Shown: positions 37,113 to 46,559 of the stretch, piece after piece
How positions within the stretch are numbered: the first letter of the stretch is position 1
How the letters are laid out: every line of letters starts with the position of its first letter
DNA from: Undibacterium hunanense
GTDB taxonomy: Bacteria; Pseudomonadota; Gammaproteobacteria; Burkholderiales; Burkholderiaceae_D
DNA: 64,000 nt
NCBI RefSeq assembly: GCF_014284335.1
Contig: NZ_JACOGF010000001.1
Coordinates: 248,001 to 312,000 of the forward strand
Direction of reading: 5' to 3'
Translations under genes and position numbers: made by a program
The notes under the pieces: model-generated
What the model was told of the DNA's origin: nothing
What the model saw: the letters and a program-made list of their open reading frames with translations, nothing else
The model's database searches: none

Positions 37113-37970
37113 CTAATGCCGCCCATGCTGGTAACTGGCATACGCAGTCGCTGCAAGCACAATGGTGGCACCGGTCAATTCGCGTATGCCTGGCATTTCA
37201 TGCAGAAAAAAGTAGGCCAGCAACATGCCGTAAACAGGTTCCAGCGAAGTCATCAGACTGGCAAAACTGGTAGACAAACGACGCAGACTGAACATGAACA
37301 GGCCATGTGACAAGGCGGTAAACACCACACCCAGCAACACCAGGCCACACCAGGTCTGCGGCGCAACACCAGACATGGCACCAGATCCCAGCACCCACGG
37401 CAAAAGCACCACGGCAGCCACGCCATTTTGTAAAAATGCCAGTTTGAATGGCGGTATATGCCCTCCCTGCCAGCGATTCGCCAGCGCCAGAAATGCAAAG
37501 CTAAGCCCGGACAAAACCCCCAGCGCCAGTGCAATGACAGCCCCACCATTCCAGGATGCATCACTGACCATCACCACCATGCCGATCACCACCAAAAACG
37601 CAGCCCAGGCGTCTGATGCGCGCCTGGTCTCTTTAAAAAACCAGGGTTCCAGCAAAGCGACAAATAGAGGGAAACTGGCAAAACCCATGAGGCCAAAAGC
37701 AACCGGTGCAAAATTCAGGGACGCAAAAAACGTCAGCCAGTGAATAGCCAGTAATACCCCGCAAAGAATGACTGTCTTGGGAATGCCTCGAAAATTCAGT
37801 TGCCCCTGCAAGGCTAGTACCGGCAACAAACTCAGCGCGGCAAACAAGGTGCGCCCAAACACCAGCAATAGTGCGCCCGTTGCCAGCAGCTTGCCCAATA
37901 CCCCCGCAGCACCGAAAAGAAAAACCGCTACATGCAGAGCCAGGAAGGAAGAAAACGCGTTATTTTTCAT
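37113..37970 (-). CDS. EamA/DMT family transporter
   Basis: A 285-residue integral membrane protein with about ten hydrophobic helices in two EamA repeats (roughly 8-135 and 145-280); typical pieces are LFGRTLFAALSLLPVL, FAPVAFGLMGFASFPLFVALLEPWFF, and TSLEPVYGMLLAYFFLHEMPGIRELTGATIVLAA. Drug/metabolite-superfamily exporter of small metabolites; substrate not deducible. Monocistronic. Confidence 0.9.
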   Translation of the reverse strand: MKNNAFSSFLALHVAVFLFGAAGVLGKLLATGALLLVFGRTLFAALSLLPVLALQGQLNFRGIPKTVILCGVLLAIHWLTFFASLNFAPVAFGLMGFASFPLFVALLEPWFFKETRRASDAWAAFLVVIGMVVMVSDASWNGGAVIALALGVLSGLSFAFLALANRWQGGHIPPFKLAFLQNGVAAVVLLPWVLGSGAMSGVAPQTWCGLVLLGVVFTALSHGLFMFSLRRLSTSFASLMTSLEPVYGMLLAYFFLHEMPGIRELTGATIVLAATAYASYQHGRH

Positions 37971-38191
37971 AAGATGCTGCGGCTATTGATCAAAAGGGGC
38001 AAAATCAGACAATAGCATCATAGGGCTGCGGCAGGACATTTCTGTCGCCATCGCTGGAACGCAGCCGCAACAAGGATGCGTGCAGTTCTAAAGTGCACAA
38101 AATAGTATTTACCAGCAACTGAAGCACAAATGCCGGAATCTATGCATAATGGATGTATGCTGTTTTCATCAACCATGCAAAGAGGAAAGCA

Positions 38192-38884
38192 ATGATAGAC
38201 GTTTATTCCTGGCCGACCCCCAACGGACACAAAGTACACATCATGCTGGAAGAATGCGGCTTGCCCTACCGCGCTATCCCGGTAGATATCGGCGCTGGTG
38301 ACCAGTTCAAGGCAGATTTCCTGGCGATTTCGCCCAATAACAAAATCCCGGCCATCGTTGACGCTGATGGCCCTGACGGCAAACCGATTTCCCTGTTTGA
38401 ATCCGGTGCGATTTTATTGTATCTGGCAGGGAAAACCGGCCAGTTCCTGGGTAAAACTGACAGGGAAAAATATGAAGCCCTGCAATGGTTGATGTTCCAG
38501 ATGGGCAGTGTCGGCCCCATGCTGGGCCAGGCACATCATTTCCGCATTTATGCGCCAACGCAGATCGAATACGCTGTCAATCGTTATACCAATGAAACCA
38601 GACGCATTTATGGTGTGATTGATAAACAGCTGGAAAAAACTGCCTACCTGGCTGGCGACGAGTACACGATTGCCGATATCGCTACCTTTCCCTGGACCCG
38701 CTCTTTCGCCAATCAGGGAATAGACTGGGCAGATTTCCCACATGCCAAACGCTGGTTCGATACCATCAGCAAACGCCCTGCCGTACAACGTGGCGTTCAG
38801 GTATTGGCCGATTTACGCAAACCGCTGGATAACGACAAGGCAAAAGAAGTACTGTTCGGAAAAACACAATACGCCAGGAAATAA
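38192..38884 (+). CDS. Glutathione S-transferase (YfcG-like)
   Basis: A 230-residue GST. The thioredoxin-like N-terminal domain begins MIDVYSWPTPNGHKVHIMLEECGLPYRAI and includes NNKIPAIVDADGPDGKPISLFESGAILLYLAGK; the helical C-terminal domain contains YLAGDEYTIADIATFPW. YfcG/Nu-class members use disulfide-bond reductase chemistry with glutathione. The start at 38192 follows AGAGGAAAG and aligns with the family; a longer ORF start is rejected. Confidence 0.93.
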   Translation: MIDVYSWPTPNGHKVHIMLEECGLPYRAIPVDIGAGDQFKADFLAISPNNKIPAIVDADGPDGKPISLFESGAILLYLAGKTGQFLGKTDREKYEALQWLMFQMGSVGPMLGQAHHFRIYAPTQIEYAVNRYTNETRRIYGVIDKQLEKTAYLAGDEYTIADIATFPWTRSFANQGIDWADFPHAKRWFDTISKRPAVQRGVQVLADLRKPLDNDKAKEVLFGKTQYARK

Positions 38885-38951
38885 CTTCATTCACCTGAGG
38901 GGTAGTCAATTACCGTTACAATGGGCTTACTCCTCTCTACTCTATTTCAGT

Positions 38952-40178
38952 ATGCGTCGTCCGATAAAAAGAAATCGTTTCAAACTGGCCGCTGAAAGTC
39001 AACGCGTTGTCAATCTTGCGCTGGCCGTAGCGCAATCAGCCAGCCGTGTCGAAGACCTGGACTGGCAAGCCAGGCTGGATGCGCTGGTGACCAAAAATCT
39101 CAGGCAACATCATCAGGACATGCTGGATGCGGCTACCGAACATCTGTTTCAGTCACACCCGAATGGCTATGAAGTCTTGACCGAGACGCTGGAATCCACC
39201 AGCACCTGTGGCACCTTCGAACATGATGGTCAACCCTATACCTGCCTGCTGATTGCCGCACCAGTGCTGGCCTGGACGCGCTTTGAAATCGCTTCTGGCA
39301 GCATCCCGCCAGAGGCATTAAGCCTGCTCAGTGCGCAATTGTCTGCCCACTTGCTGGCCGGGCATACCCAGTTGCGGTTGCTGCCCAGTTTATATTCGAT
39401 TGATCAATTGCCGCGCAATCATGTGGAAACCTTTGCCCTGCTGGAACGGCAGAGTGTGGCAATGCTCAAACAGGCGACAGCACCGGTAGAAGCAGAGCGT
39501 GCAAAGACCATCCCCTTTCTGGCAGACATACGCTATGTGCTGGGTGTGCTGGCCGTACCTGTTGGCAAGCCTCTGTTCCAATGGCAAACCATCGATGCGC
39601 CGTTTGATTGTGTACAGGCCAAGAGTGACGCCCTGCTGCAATGGCAACAAGAGACTGAAATCACATTCAAGCGCCTGCTGCCTGGTTGCGGCATTGAAGT
39701 CTTGCTGCCGGAATCCTATTACACGGCCTGCCGTGAGGCGGATATCAAGATACGGCCCGCCACCATACGTTCAGCCATGTTCTACCTGACCCAAACCCTG
39801 GGCAAAGAGGCAGATCAGTTCAGCATCATCATTGCCTCTTTTGGTGAGCAGGAAAACCCCGGACAGATCGATGAGTATCGCGTCAGCTTCTGCCTGCGCG
39901 ATGCACCGGAAGTCGTCTACGGTGTGGTCTGGCCCCTGTATCAGGCCGAAGACCAGATCATCGCCGTCAATCTGGATGAAAATGAACAACTGGCTGGAGA
40001 AATACCCGGCATACTGCAAGAATGCGGTGTCACCGACATTATTCAGTTGGAAGAAATCTTTGCGATGGAATTTTGTGATGACTGCGGCACACCCCTGTTT
40101 GCCGATCGCGAAAGCGATCTGGTCCACACAGAAATGCCGGACGACACACCGACCCCGGGTGCCACGCATTTTCACTGA
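38952..40178 (+). CDS. DUF2863 family protein
   Basis: A 408-residue soluble protein, MRRPIKRNRFKLAAESQRVVNLALAVAQSASRVEDLDWQ..., matching my recollection of DUF2863, a family largely confined to Burkholderiales. No catalytic motif is evident. The C-terminus carries EFCDDCGTPLFADRESDLVH, which looks like half of a zinc-binding knuckle. I start at 38952, after GST, because the longer ORF overlaps the GST gene and its extra N-terminus is low-quality sequence. Function unknown. Confidence 0.8.
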   Translation: MRRPIKRNRFKLAAESQRVVNLALAVAQSASRVEDLDWQARLDALVTKNLRQHHQDMLDAATEHLFQSHPNGYEVLTETLESTSTCGTFEHDGQPYTCLLIAAPVLAWTRFEIASGSIPPEALSLLSAQLSAHLLAGHTQLRLLPSLYSIDQLPRNHVETFALLERQSVAMLKQATAPVEAERAKTIPFLADIRYVLGVLAVPVGKPLFQWQTIDAPFDCVQAKSDALLQWQQETEITFKRLLPGCGIEVLLPESYYTACREADIKIRPATIRSAMFYLTQTLGKEADQFSIIIASFGEQENPGQIDEYRVSFCLRDAPEVVYGVVWPLYQAEDQIIAVNLDENEQLAGEIPGILQECGVTDIIQLEEIFAMEFCDDCGTPLFADRESDLVHTEMPDDTPTPGATHFH

Positions 40179-40220
40179 TGCGAATTTTCACTGATGCGAT
40201 GCGCAGATTGATGGTGCAGC

Positions 40221-40745
40221 ATGACAGACAAAGATACGCCAACATCTCAAAACAAACAGCCCGGCAATGGAATCAGCACTGATTTACATTTCCGGGCCGG
40301 TTTAATCACAGATGCACAAGCCATCAGCGATCTGATCATGCAGTTTGCCAAAGACTTCAGCATCAATCCTGATGGTAGCGGTGCTGATTTATTTCATCAA
40401 TCAGTGTCCGCTACCGCCGAGCAGTCCTATCTTGCAGACAGCCGCTACCAGTTCATCCTTGCCACGCAGGGCGAAACGCTGGCCGGCTTCATCGCCATGC
40501 GTGACCTCAGTCATTTGTTTCACCTGTTTGTATATCCTGCATTTCAGGGACAAGGACTGGCGACAGTCTTGTGGCAACGCGCCCGTCAATACGCTGTTTC
40601 CCAAGGACATAAGGCGGGCTTTACCGTTAATTCTTCTCTGAATGCCATCCCGGTCTATGAACGTTTTGGCTTCCGGGCCACAGGTCAGGTCGTAGAAACG
40701 CACGGCATCGCCTTTTTGCCCATGCAGCTTCAATTGAACAAATGA
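40221..40745 (+). CDS. GNAT family N-acetyltransferase
   Basis: A 174-residue acetyltransferase. Motif A is HLFHLFVYPAFQGQGLATVLWQRARQYA (about 95-122), containing the Q-x-x-G-x-A acetyl-CoA loop; motif B is GFTVNSSLNAIPVYERFGF. Substrate unknown. It follows the DUF2863 gene by 42 bp and may be co-transcribed with it. Confidence 0.88.
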   Translation: MTDKDTPTSQNKQPGNGISTDLHFRAGLITDAQAISDLIMQFAKDFSINPDGSGADLFHQSVSATAEQSYLADSRYQFILATQGETLAGFIAMRDLSHLFHLFVYPAFQGQGLATVLWQRARQYAVSQGHKAGFTVNSSLNAIPVYERFGFRATGQVVETHGIAFLPMQLQLNK

Positions 40746-40880
40746 GCAAAAAACTTGTCATAAAATTGCTATAAGGCTATCACGGGCGGCAAGCTACAAT
40801 ACGGCTACAATCAATACTGAAACTCAATACTGGAACGTATTTCATCAATAGAGATACGCTCTGAAAAAACTGACGCATAC

Positions 40881-42734
40881 ATGAAAAAATATCTGATCAC
40901 TGTTTTCTGCATTTTCACTTTTGCTGCTACCGCCGTCATCGCCAAAGACAATGGCACAGACAAGTCAGTCACCATCCTCAAAGAGATACAATCATTTGTC
41001 GTCAACAAGGATGGCAGCCATACTGAAACCGTTGAATCCTTCATACAAATCAACGAAGAACGTGCAGTGGCATCAGAATCACAGCGCCAGTGGCATTTCA
41101 ATCAAAGCCTGGAAACCCTGGAATTGCTGGAAGCCTATATAGAAAAACCTGACGGCCGAAAAGTCTACGTCAAACCAGAACAGATCAAGTTGCAGCAAGA
41201 GCCGGCTTACAGCGGTGCGCCCATGTTTCAGGACATGCAGGTCAAGGTAGCGATATATCCCGAAGTAGCGGTCGGCGATAAAATATATTCAAGACACAGC
41301 AAAACACGCAAAACGGCGATGTTCCCGGGGCAGTTCAGCGACTACACACCTGGTCGTTATGTGCCTGTTAAACAACTGACTATCAATTACGACATGCCTG
41401 CCGACATGCCATTGCTTAGCCAGGCAGATGGTTTTGTCGCTACGCCGCCTGTCACCCAAAACGGCCGCACGGTATATCGCTGGGATTATCTGCCTTCAGA
41501 CAATCCACGCATAGAAACATCTTCAGTCAGTTATGCCGATTTTGGAAAGCAACTGGTGGTTTCAACCTTCACGGACTATGCAAGTCTGGGTAAGGCTTAT
41601 TACCAGACAGCGGCCCAGACGACCAACGCAAATGCCAAGATCAAGGCGAAGACTGCTGAAATTACAAAAGACCTCAACAATCCGCGCGATAAGGCTTATG
41701 CCATTTACGACTGGGTAAGGAAGAATATTCGCTATGTTGCCGTGTACATAGGCAATGGTGGGCTGGTGCCGCACAACGCAGATGAAATTCTGGATAACCT
41801 GTATGGCGACTGCAAGGACCACACCAGCCTGATGGAAGCCATGCTGGCCGCTGCAGGCATAGACAGCACACCAGTGCTGATCAATTCTGGCGACTCTTTT
41901 AAACTGTCGCCGATTGCCAGCCTGGGTCAGCTCAATCATGCCATCACCTATATCCCTAGCCTGAACCTGTATCTTGATTCAACTGCCGCCAACATCAATC
42001 ACGGCTTTTTGCCTGCTTCAGTGTGGGGTAAACCCACCATCCTGACCAGGACAGGTGAAATTGGCAAAACACCGTCAACAGAATTTTTCAAGACCAGCAG
42101 CAATTACAAAGTCAATATCTCGACCGAAGGTGCGGCACAGTTTGAATTTAAACGCGAGGATGCAGGTCAGTTGGCCGAACCCACGCGTTACGAGCAAAGT
42201 AACTGGCGCATCAACGATCAGGAACTTGCCGTGGAAAACATATTGAAAGGCTATGGCATGACCGGCAGCGGAACTGTCGAACTCGGAGAGCTAAAGGGAA
42301 CCGGAGACAACTACGCATTCAAACTCAAAGGTAAAGTCGATAACTGGACTTACCTGCCAGGCACAGTCGGCATAGCCGCCAACAGTAGCCTGTATGCAGG
42401 CATGGCCAATAGCATTTATGGTTTAACGTCTGAAGTGGAGCGCACTCAGGATTTTGTTTGCCCGGAAAACAATATCGTCGAAGAAGCCGTGTATCAATTT
42501 CCAGCACAAGCAAAAATCCTGTATATCCCCAAGGATGTCGATGTGCATACTGCTTTTTTTGAGTATCAGGCAAAATACACCCACAATAACAAGCAGGTCA
42601 TCATCAAACGCACCTATAAAAGCGGCAAGGAAGGCAGCCGTGTATGCACACCCAAGGACCATCAGGCCATGCAGGCCACCATCAAAAAAATGGTGCAAGA
42701 CTTGCGTAGCCAGTTCATCGTACAGGTGCAGTAG
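40881..42734 (+). CDS. Exported DUF3857 / transglutaminase-like protein
   Basis: A 617-residue protein with a signal peptide (MKKYLITVFCIFTFAATAVIA), an N-terminal DUF3857 beta-domain (about 45-235, SFVVNKDGSHTETVESFIQINEE), then a transglutaminase-like core (about 265-360) with LYGDCKDHTSLMEAMLAAAGI for the catalytic Cys, and LNHAITYIPSLNLYLDSTAA for His and Asp. A C-terminal DUF3858-type beta region follows. Such proteins are periplasmic and often lie near polysaccharide or surface genes; exact role unknown. Confidence 0.9.
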   Translation: MKKYLITVFCIFTFAATAVIAKDNGTDKSVTILKEIQSFVVNKDGSHTETVESFIQINEERAVASESQRQWHFNQSLETLELLEAYIEKPDGRKVYVKPEQIKLQQEPAYSGAPMFQDMQVKVAIYPEVAVGDKIYSRHSKTRKTAMFPGQFSDYTPGRYVPVKQLTINYDMPADMPLLSQADGFVATPPVTQNGRTVYRWDYLPSDNPRIETSSVSYADFGKQLVVSTFTDYASLGKAYYQTAAQTTNANAKIKAKTAEITKDLNNPRDKAYAIYDWVRKNIRYVAVYIGNGGLVPHNADEILDNLYGDCKDHTSLMEAMLAAAGIDSTPVLINSGDSFKLSPIASLGQLNHAITYIPSLNLYLDSTAANINHGFLPASVWGKPTILTRTGEIGKTPSTEFFKTSSNYKVNISTEGAAQFEFKREDAGQLAEPTRYEQSNWRINDQELAVENILKGYGMTGSGTVELGELKGTGDNYAFKLKGKVDNWTYLPGTVGIAANSSLYAGMANSIYGLTSEVERTQDFVCPENNIVEEAVYQFPAQAKILYIPKDVDVHTAFFEYQAKYTHNNKQVIIKRTYKSGKEGSRVCTPKDHQAMQATIKKMVQDLRSQFIVQVQ

Positions 42735-42781
42735 AATTTTTTGGATCATTTCCAGCCAACCGGATCAATCCTGAACAGGTC

Positions 42782-42816
42782 AAAAAGCCAATGCTTCTGA
42801 GCATTGGCTTTTTTTT
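42782..42816 (+). terminator. Terminator after the transglutaminase-like gene
   Basis: Stem GCCAATGC / GCATTGGC with TTCTGA loop and a T8 tract, preceded by A5. About 50 bp after the stop codon. Confidence 0.9.
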
Positions 42817-43012
42817 GCATTCTCTGGTTTGGCCTGATATTGTTTATGCAACGAGGTGGGTATAAAAATCAGCCCATCAATTATCGACAAAACACGACTA
42901 TCACCATTTTCAAAATCCGTTGTACAATTAGTTTTGAACGGTCGTGCTTTTTTCTGATTTTTTGCTTTTTTCATTAATTGCTTGCTGCGGCCATCATAAA
43001 ACAGGAGACAAC

Positions 43013-44203
43013 ATGGATTTGAACTATACGGCAGAAGACCTCGCCTTCCGGGATGAGGTGCGTGCCTACCTGGAAGCCAATCTTCCGCAAGACCTGCAGC
43101 AAAAAGTATTGAACCACAAACGCCTGTCCAGAGAAGACTTTGTGCGCTGGCACAAGATACTGGCAAAACAGGGCTGGGTAGCCACAGGCTGGCCTGCCGA
43201 ATACGGCGGCACAGGCTGGACACCGACCCAACGTCATATCTTTGAAGAAGAATGCGCCCGTGCAGGTACACCTGCCATCCTGCCATTTGGCGTCAATATG
43301 GTGGCACCTGTCATCATGGCGTTTGGCAATCAGGCGCAAAAAGATTATTACCTGCCACGCATACTCAGTTGCGAAGACTGGTGGTGCCAGGGGTATTCAG
43401 AACCTGGTTCGGGCTCTGACCTTGCTTCCCTGAAAACCCGCGCTGAACGCGATGGTGACCATTACATCGTCAATGGCCAAAAAACCTGGACCACGCTGGC
43501 CCAGCATGCCGACATGATTTTCTGCCTGGTGCGCACCGACACCGGTGTACGCAAACAGGAAGGCATTTCCTTTCTGCTCATCGACATGAAAACGCCGGGC
43601 ATTACCGTGCGCCCCATCATCATGCTGGATGAAGAACATGAAGTGAATGAAGTCTTTTTCGACAACGTCAAAGTCCCGGTACAAAACCTGATAGGTGAAG
43701 AAAACAAGGGCTGGACGTATGCCAAATACCTGCTGGGCCATGAACGTACGAACATTGCTGCCGTTGGCCGTGCCAAGCGCGAATTGCAATTCCTCAAGCG
43801 TATTGCTGCCAAACATCAAAAGAATGGCCAACCGCTGATCAATGATGCCGTGTATGCCAACAAGGTCGCCAGCCTGGAAGTGGAATTGATGGCACTCGAA
43901 ATTACTGTCTTGCGCGTCATTTCGCAAGACAGCGGTCGCCCTGGCCCGGAAGCATCCCTGCTCAAGATCAAGGGAACAGAAATCCAGCAAAGACTGACAG
44001 AACTGATGGTAGAAGCAGTCGGCCCCTATGGTCTGCCGTTTGACCCGGCTTTCCTCGAAGGCGAAACCGAACATAGCGTAGTAGGCGACGACGATGCAGC
44101 ACCACTGGCACCGTATTACTTCAATTTCCGCAAAACTTCCATTTATGGCGGTTCCAACGAAATTCAAAAAAATATCATCACCCAGATGATCCTGGGCCTG
44201 TGA
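43013..44203 (+). CDS. Acyl-CoA dehydrogenase, probable catalytic subunit of a pair
   Basis: A 396-residue acyl-CoA dehydrogenase starting MDLNYTAEDLAFRDEVRAYLE; AGGAGACAAC precedes the ATG. Contains GYSEPGSGSDLASLKTRAERDGDHYIVNGQKTWTT and the C-terminal FRKTSIYGGSNEIQKNIITQMIL, which retains the conserved Arg/Glu-type FAD contact motif. It is 10 bp before a second, shorter dehydrogenase gene, the arrangement of heteromeric enzymes acting on bulky acyl-CoAs (for example sterol side chains). The upstream region has GAACGGTCGT, a TetR-like half palindrome. Confidence 0.92.
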   Translation: MDLNYTAEDLAFRDEVRAYLEANLPQDLQQKVLNHKRLSREDFVRWHKILAKQGWVATGWPAEYGGTGWTPTQRHIFEEECARAGTPAILPFGVNMVAPVIMAFGNQAQKDYYLPRILSCEDWWCQGYSEPGSGSDLASLKTRAERDGDHYIVNGQKTWTTLAQHADMIFCLVRTDTGVRKQEGISFLLIDMKTPGITVRPIIMLDEEHEVNEVFFDNVKVPVQNLIGEENKGWTYAKYLLGHERTNIAAVGRAKRELQFLKRIAAKHQKNGQPLINDAVYANKVASLEVELMALEITVLRVISQDSGRPGPEASLLKIKGTEIQQRLTELMVEAVGPYGLPFDPAFLEGETEHSVVGDDDAAPLAPYYFNFRKTSIYGGSNEIQKNIITQMILGL

Positions 44204-44213
44204 GGAGAGCACA

Positions 44214-45353
44214 ATGGATTTCAACTTAACGCAAGAACAAAAACAGTTTGCTGATGCCTTACGTCGCTGGGTAGAAAAAGATTATGGCTTTGAACAGCGC
44301 AAGCACGTCATCGAATCTGCCGAAGGCGTGTCCGCCAAAGCCTGGGCTGATCTGGCAGAACTCGGTGCGCTGGCCCTGCCCGTTCCAGAAGAACAGGGTG
44401 GTTTTGATGGCTCAGCCATTGACATGCTGGTCATCATGCAGGAACTGGGACGCGGTATCGTTATCGAGCCCTACTTTGCTACTGTCATGGGCGCAGAGTT
44501 CTTGAAAAAATCCGGCAAACATGCTGATGTGCTGGAACAGGTCGCCACTGGCGAAATCAAACTGGCGAATGCCCTGAGCGAAAGACAGTCACGCCATGAC
44601 CTGTTTGACATTGCCACCACCGCCGTCAAAACTGCCGATGGCTACGTGCTCAACGGCAGCAAGACCGTAGTGCTGCACGGTGCCCAGGCAGACAAACTGA
44701 TCGTGTCGGCCCGCAGCAGCAGTGCGCAACGTGATACCAATGGCATCAGCCTGTTTATCATTGATGCTAATGCAGCAGGCGTCAGCCGCCGTGACTATCG
44801 CACCATCGATGGTTACCGTGCCGCCGATATCGCCTTGAACAATGTACAAGTCGGCCAGGATGCCTTATTGAGCGCTGTCGATACCGGGTGGGAACTGCTG
44901 GATGCCGTGGCTGACTATGGCGTCACCCTGCTGTGCGCTGAATCCATAGGCATCATGGAAGCCATTACAGCAGCAACTCTGGAATATCTGAAAACCCGCC
45001 AGCAGTTTGGTGTGCCTATTGGCAAATTCCAGGTCTTGCAACATCGCATGGCAGAAATGTTCATGGAAATGGAGCAGGCCCGTTCCATGGCCACGCTGGC
45101 AGCTGTCAAAATCGCGTCAGACAATGTGGAAGAACGCCGTCGCACGGTGTCCGCCGCCAAGGCAAGGATAGGCCAGGCCGCCAAATACATAGGCCAGCAA
45201 GCGGTGCAACTGCATGGCGGCATGGGTGTGACCAATGAATTGCCGGTTGCGCACATGTTCAAACGCCTGACCACCATCGAATTGTCACTGGGTGATACAG
45301 ATCATCACCTGGCCAGATTCGTGGCACAACCCGGCTTTAAAAACGCAGCCTGA
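44214..45353 (+). CDS. Acyl-CoA dehydrogenase, partner subunit
   Basis: A 379-residue acyl-CoA dehydrogenase, FNLTQEQKQFADALRRWVEKDYG, with the C-terminal QLHGGMGVTNELPVAHMFKRLTTIELSLGDTDHHLARF. Its flavin domain lacks the usual TEPxxGSD motif (SERQSRHDLFDIATTA instead) and the end lacks the (G/S)xxEI(Q/M) motif, so it is probably a divergent, non-catalytic or FAD-poor subunit of the preceding enzyme. The 10-bp spacing supports complex formation. Confidence 0.88.
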   Translation: MDFNLTQEQKQFADALRRWVEKDYGFEQRKHVIESAEGVSAKAWADLAELGALALPVPEEQGGFDGSAIDMLVIMQELGRGIVIEPYFATVMGAEFLKKSGKHADVLEQVATGEIKLANALSERQSRHDLFDIATTAVKTADGYVLNGSKTVVLHGAQADKLIVSARSSSAQRDTNGISLFIIDANAAGVSRRDYRTIDGYRAADIALNNVQVGQDALLSAVDTGWELLDAVADYGVTLLCAESIGIMEAITAATLEYLKTRQQFGVPIGKFQVLQHRMAEMFMEMEQARSMATLAAVKIASDNVEERRRTVSAAKARIGQAAKYIGQQAVQLHGGMGVTNELPVAHMFKRLTTIELSLGDTDHHLARFVAQPGFKNAA

Positions 45354-45366
45354 TTGCTGTCAAAAA

Positions 45367-45393
45367 ATCCCGACTGTGTTCGGGATTTTTTTT
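45367..45393 (+). terminator. Terminator after the acyl-CoA dehydrogenase pair
   Basis: ATCCCGA / TCGGGAT stem with a short loop and T8 tract, A-rich on the left. It separates the two dehydrogenase genes from the MaoC genes, which therefore may have a separate promoter. Confidence 0.85.
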
Positions 45394-45455
45394 GCCTCTT
45401 ATTTTGCCCCTTATTTTGCCTATTATTTACCGATTAAAGAAAACAAGGACACATC

Positions 45456-45917
45456 ATGAGCATCAAAACAGATCGCTGGTATTTTGAAGACTTTGTTCCC
45501 GGCACAGTCATAGAACTGGGACAGCGCGTAGTAACGGAAGAAGAAATCATCACATTCGCCAGGCAATTCGACCCGCAATCTTTTCACGTCGACAAAGAAG
45601 CCGCCAGCCATTCCATTTTTGGCGGCGTCATCGCCAGTGGCTGGCATACCTGCGGCATGATCATGCGCATGGTGGTGGATGGCTTTCTGTCCAATTCAAG
45701 CAGCATGGGCTCACCCGGCGTGGATGAAATACGCTGGATATTGCCAGTACGCCCCGGCGACACATTGACAGTCACTGCCGAAACCCTGGCCAGCAAAGTG
45801 TCAACATCCAAACCAGATCGTGGCGTCATCAATACTTTATGGAAAGCCCACAACCAGGATGGCAAGCTGGTATGTACGATTACCGGCATGGGCATGTTTG
45901 GTCGCCGCCCAGCATAA
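45456..45917 (+). CDS. MaoC-family enoyl-CoA hydratase
   Basis: A 153-residue hot-dog protein, RWYFEDFVPGTVIELGQRVVTEEEIITFARQFDPQSFHVDKEAA, with GGVIASGWHTCGMIMR at the hydratase helix. MaoC/R-hydratase proteins hydrate enoyl-CoA or dehydrate hydroxyacyl-CoA. The catalytic Asp (FDPQSFH) and His (FHVD) are present. Probably works after the acyl-CoA dehydrogenases encoded upstream. Confidence 0.9.
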   Translation: MSIKTDRWYFEDFVPGTVIELGQRVVTEEEIITFARQFDPQSFHVDKEAASHSIFGGVIASGWHTCGMIMRMVVDGFLSNSSSMGSPGVDEIRWILPVRPGDTLTVTAETLASKVSTSKPDRGVINTLWKAHNQDGKLVCTITGMGMFGRRPA

Positions 45918-46000
45918 GGTGCAGCGACGAAGACAGTACGAATAGTAGGAATTACTACGGCGAGGAGCTGCAACGCAGTTGCGGCGGTTTTTCGTAAGTC
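45918..46000. repeat. Dispersed intergenic repeat, copy B
   Basis: Gap between two MaoC genes. Its right part reads CTGCAACGCAG...GGCGG followed by TTTTTCGTAAGTCCTG and matches copy A at 18277-18340, whose opposite end carries CAGGACTT. It includes the small hairpin GCAAC-GCA-GTTGC. Confidence 0.55.
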
Positions 46001-46034
46001 CTGCCCATTTAAAAGATAAAACAACGGAGACATG

Positions 46035-46487
46035 ATGAAAGAATTCAGCAGCATAGACGAACTGAAAAACTTGATAGGCCAGGAAGTTGCCCAGTCAGAC
46101 TGGGTAGAAATCACGCAAGAACGTGTGAACACCTTTGCCGACGCGACCGGTGATCACCAGTGGATACACATAGACGTGGAAAGAGCCAAACGTGAATCCC
46201 CCTTTGGCGGCCCGATCGCGCATGGCTTTCTGACCCTGTCACTGCTACCCATGCTGGTCGCCAATGCCATCCATCTCAGCTACGTCAAGATGGGTGTGAA
46301 CTATGGGCTCAACAAGGTGCGCTTCCCCTCCCCTGTTCCAGTCGGCAGCCGCTTGCGCGCCAGAATGAAGTTACTGCAAATCGAAGACATCAAGGATGGC
46401 GCCCAATTGAGCTGGGAAGTCACGATAGAACGCGAAGGTCAGGACAAACCTGTGTGTGTGGCTGAATCCATTTCGCGCTGCTATTGA
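46035..46487 (+). CDS. MaoC-family dehydratase
   Basis: A 150-residue hot-dog protein, VEITQERVNTFADATGDHQWIHIDVERAKRESPFGGPIAHGFLTLSLLP, carrying the canonical R-hydratase motif with the catalytic Asp (GDHQWIH) and His. NodN/MaoC type. Start at 46035 because GGAG is five bases upstream; the preceding ATG is too close. Second hydratase of the acyl-CoA cluster. Confidence 0.9.
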   Translation: MKEFSSIDELKNLIGQEVAQSDWVEITQERVNTFADATGDHQWIHIDVERAKRESPFGGPIAHGFLTLSLLPMLVANAIHLSYVKMGVNYGLNKVRFPSPVPVGSRLRARMKLLQIEDIKDGAQLSWEVTIEREGQDKPVCVAESISRCY

Positions 46488-46502
46488 TCCCTTAAGCACC
46501 TA

Positions 46503-46524
46503 AGCACATAGCACATAGCACATA
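46503..46524. repeat. Short tandem repeat
   Basis: About three tandem copies of the 7-mer AGCACAT(A) between the second MaoC gene and the NTF2-like gene. Confidence 0.5.
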
Positions 46525-46559
46525 AACACTTAACGCCGTATCAACCTGGTGATAAATTC

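Noticed and set aside
42780..43286. 168-codon minus-strand ORF before the acyl-CoA dehydrogenase
   Set aside because: It runs through the terminator at 42782-42816 and overlaps the dehydrogenase gene antisense.
43397..44224. 275-codon minus-strand open frame opposite the acyl-CoA dehydrogenase
   Set aside because: Shadow of a well-supported gene; no ribosome site, no motifs.
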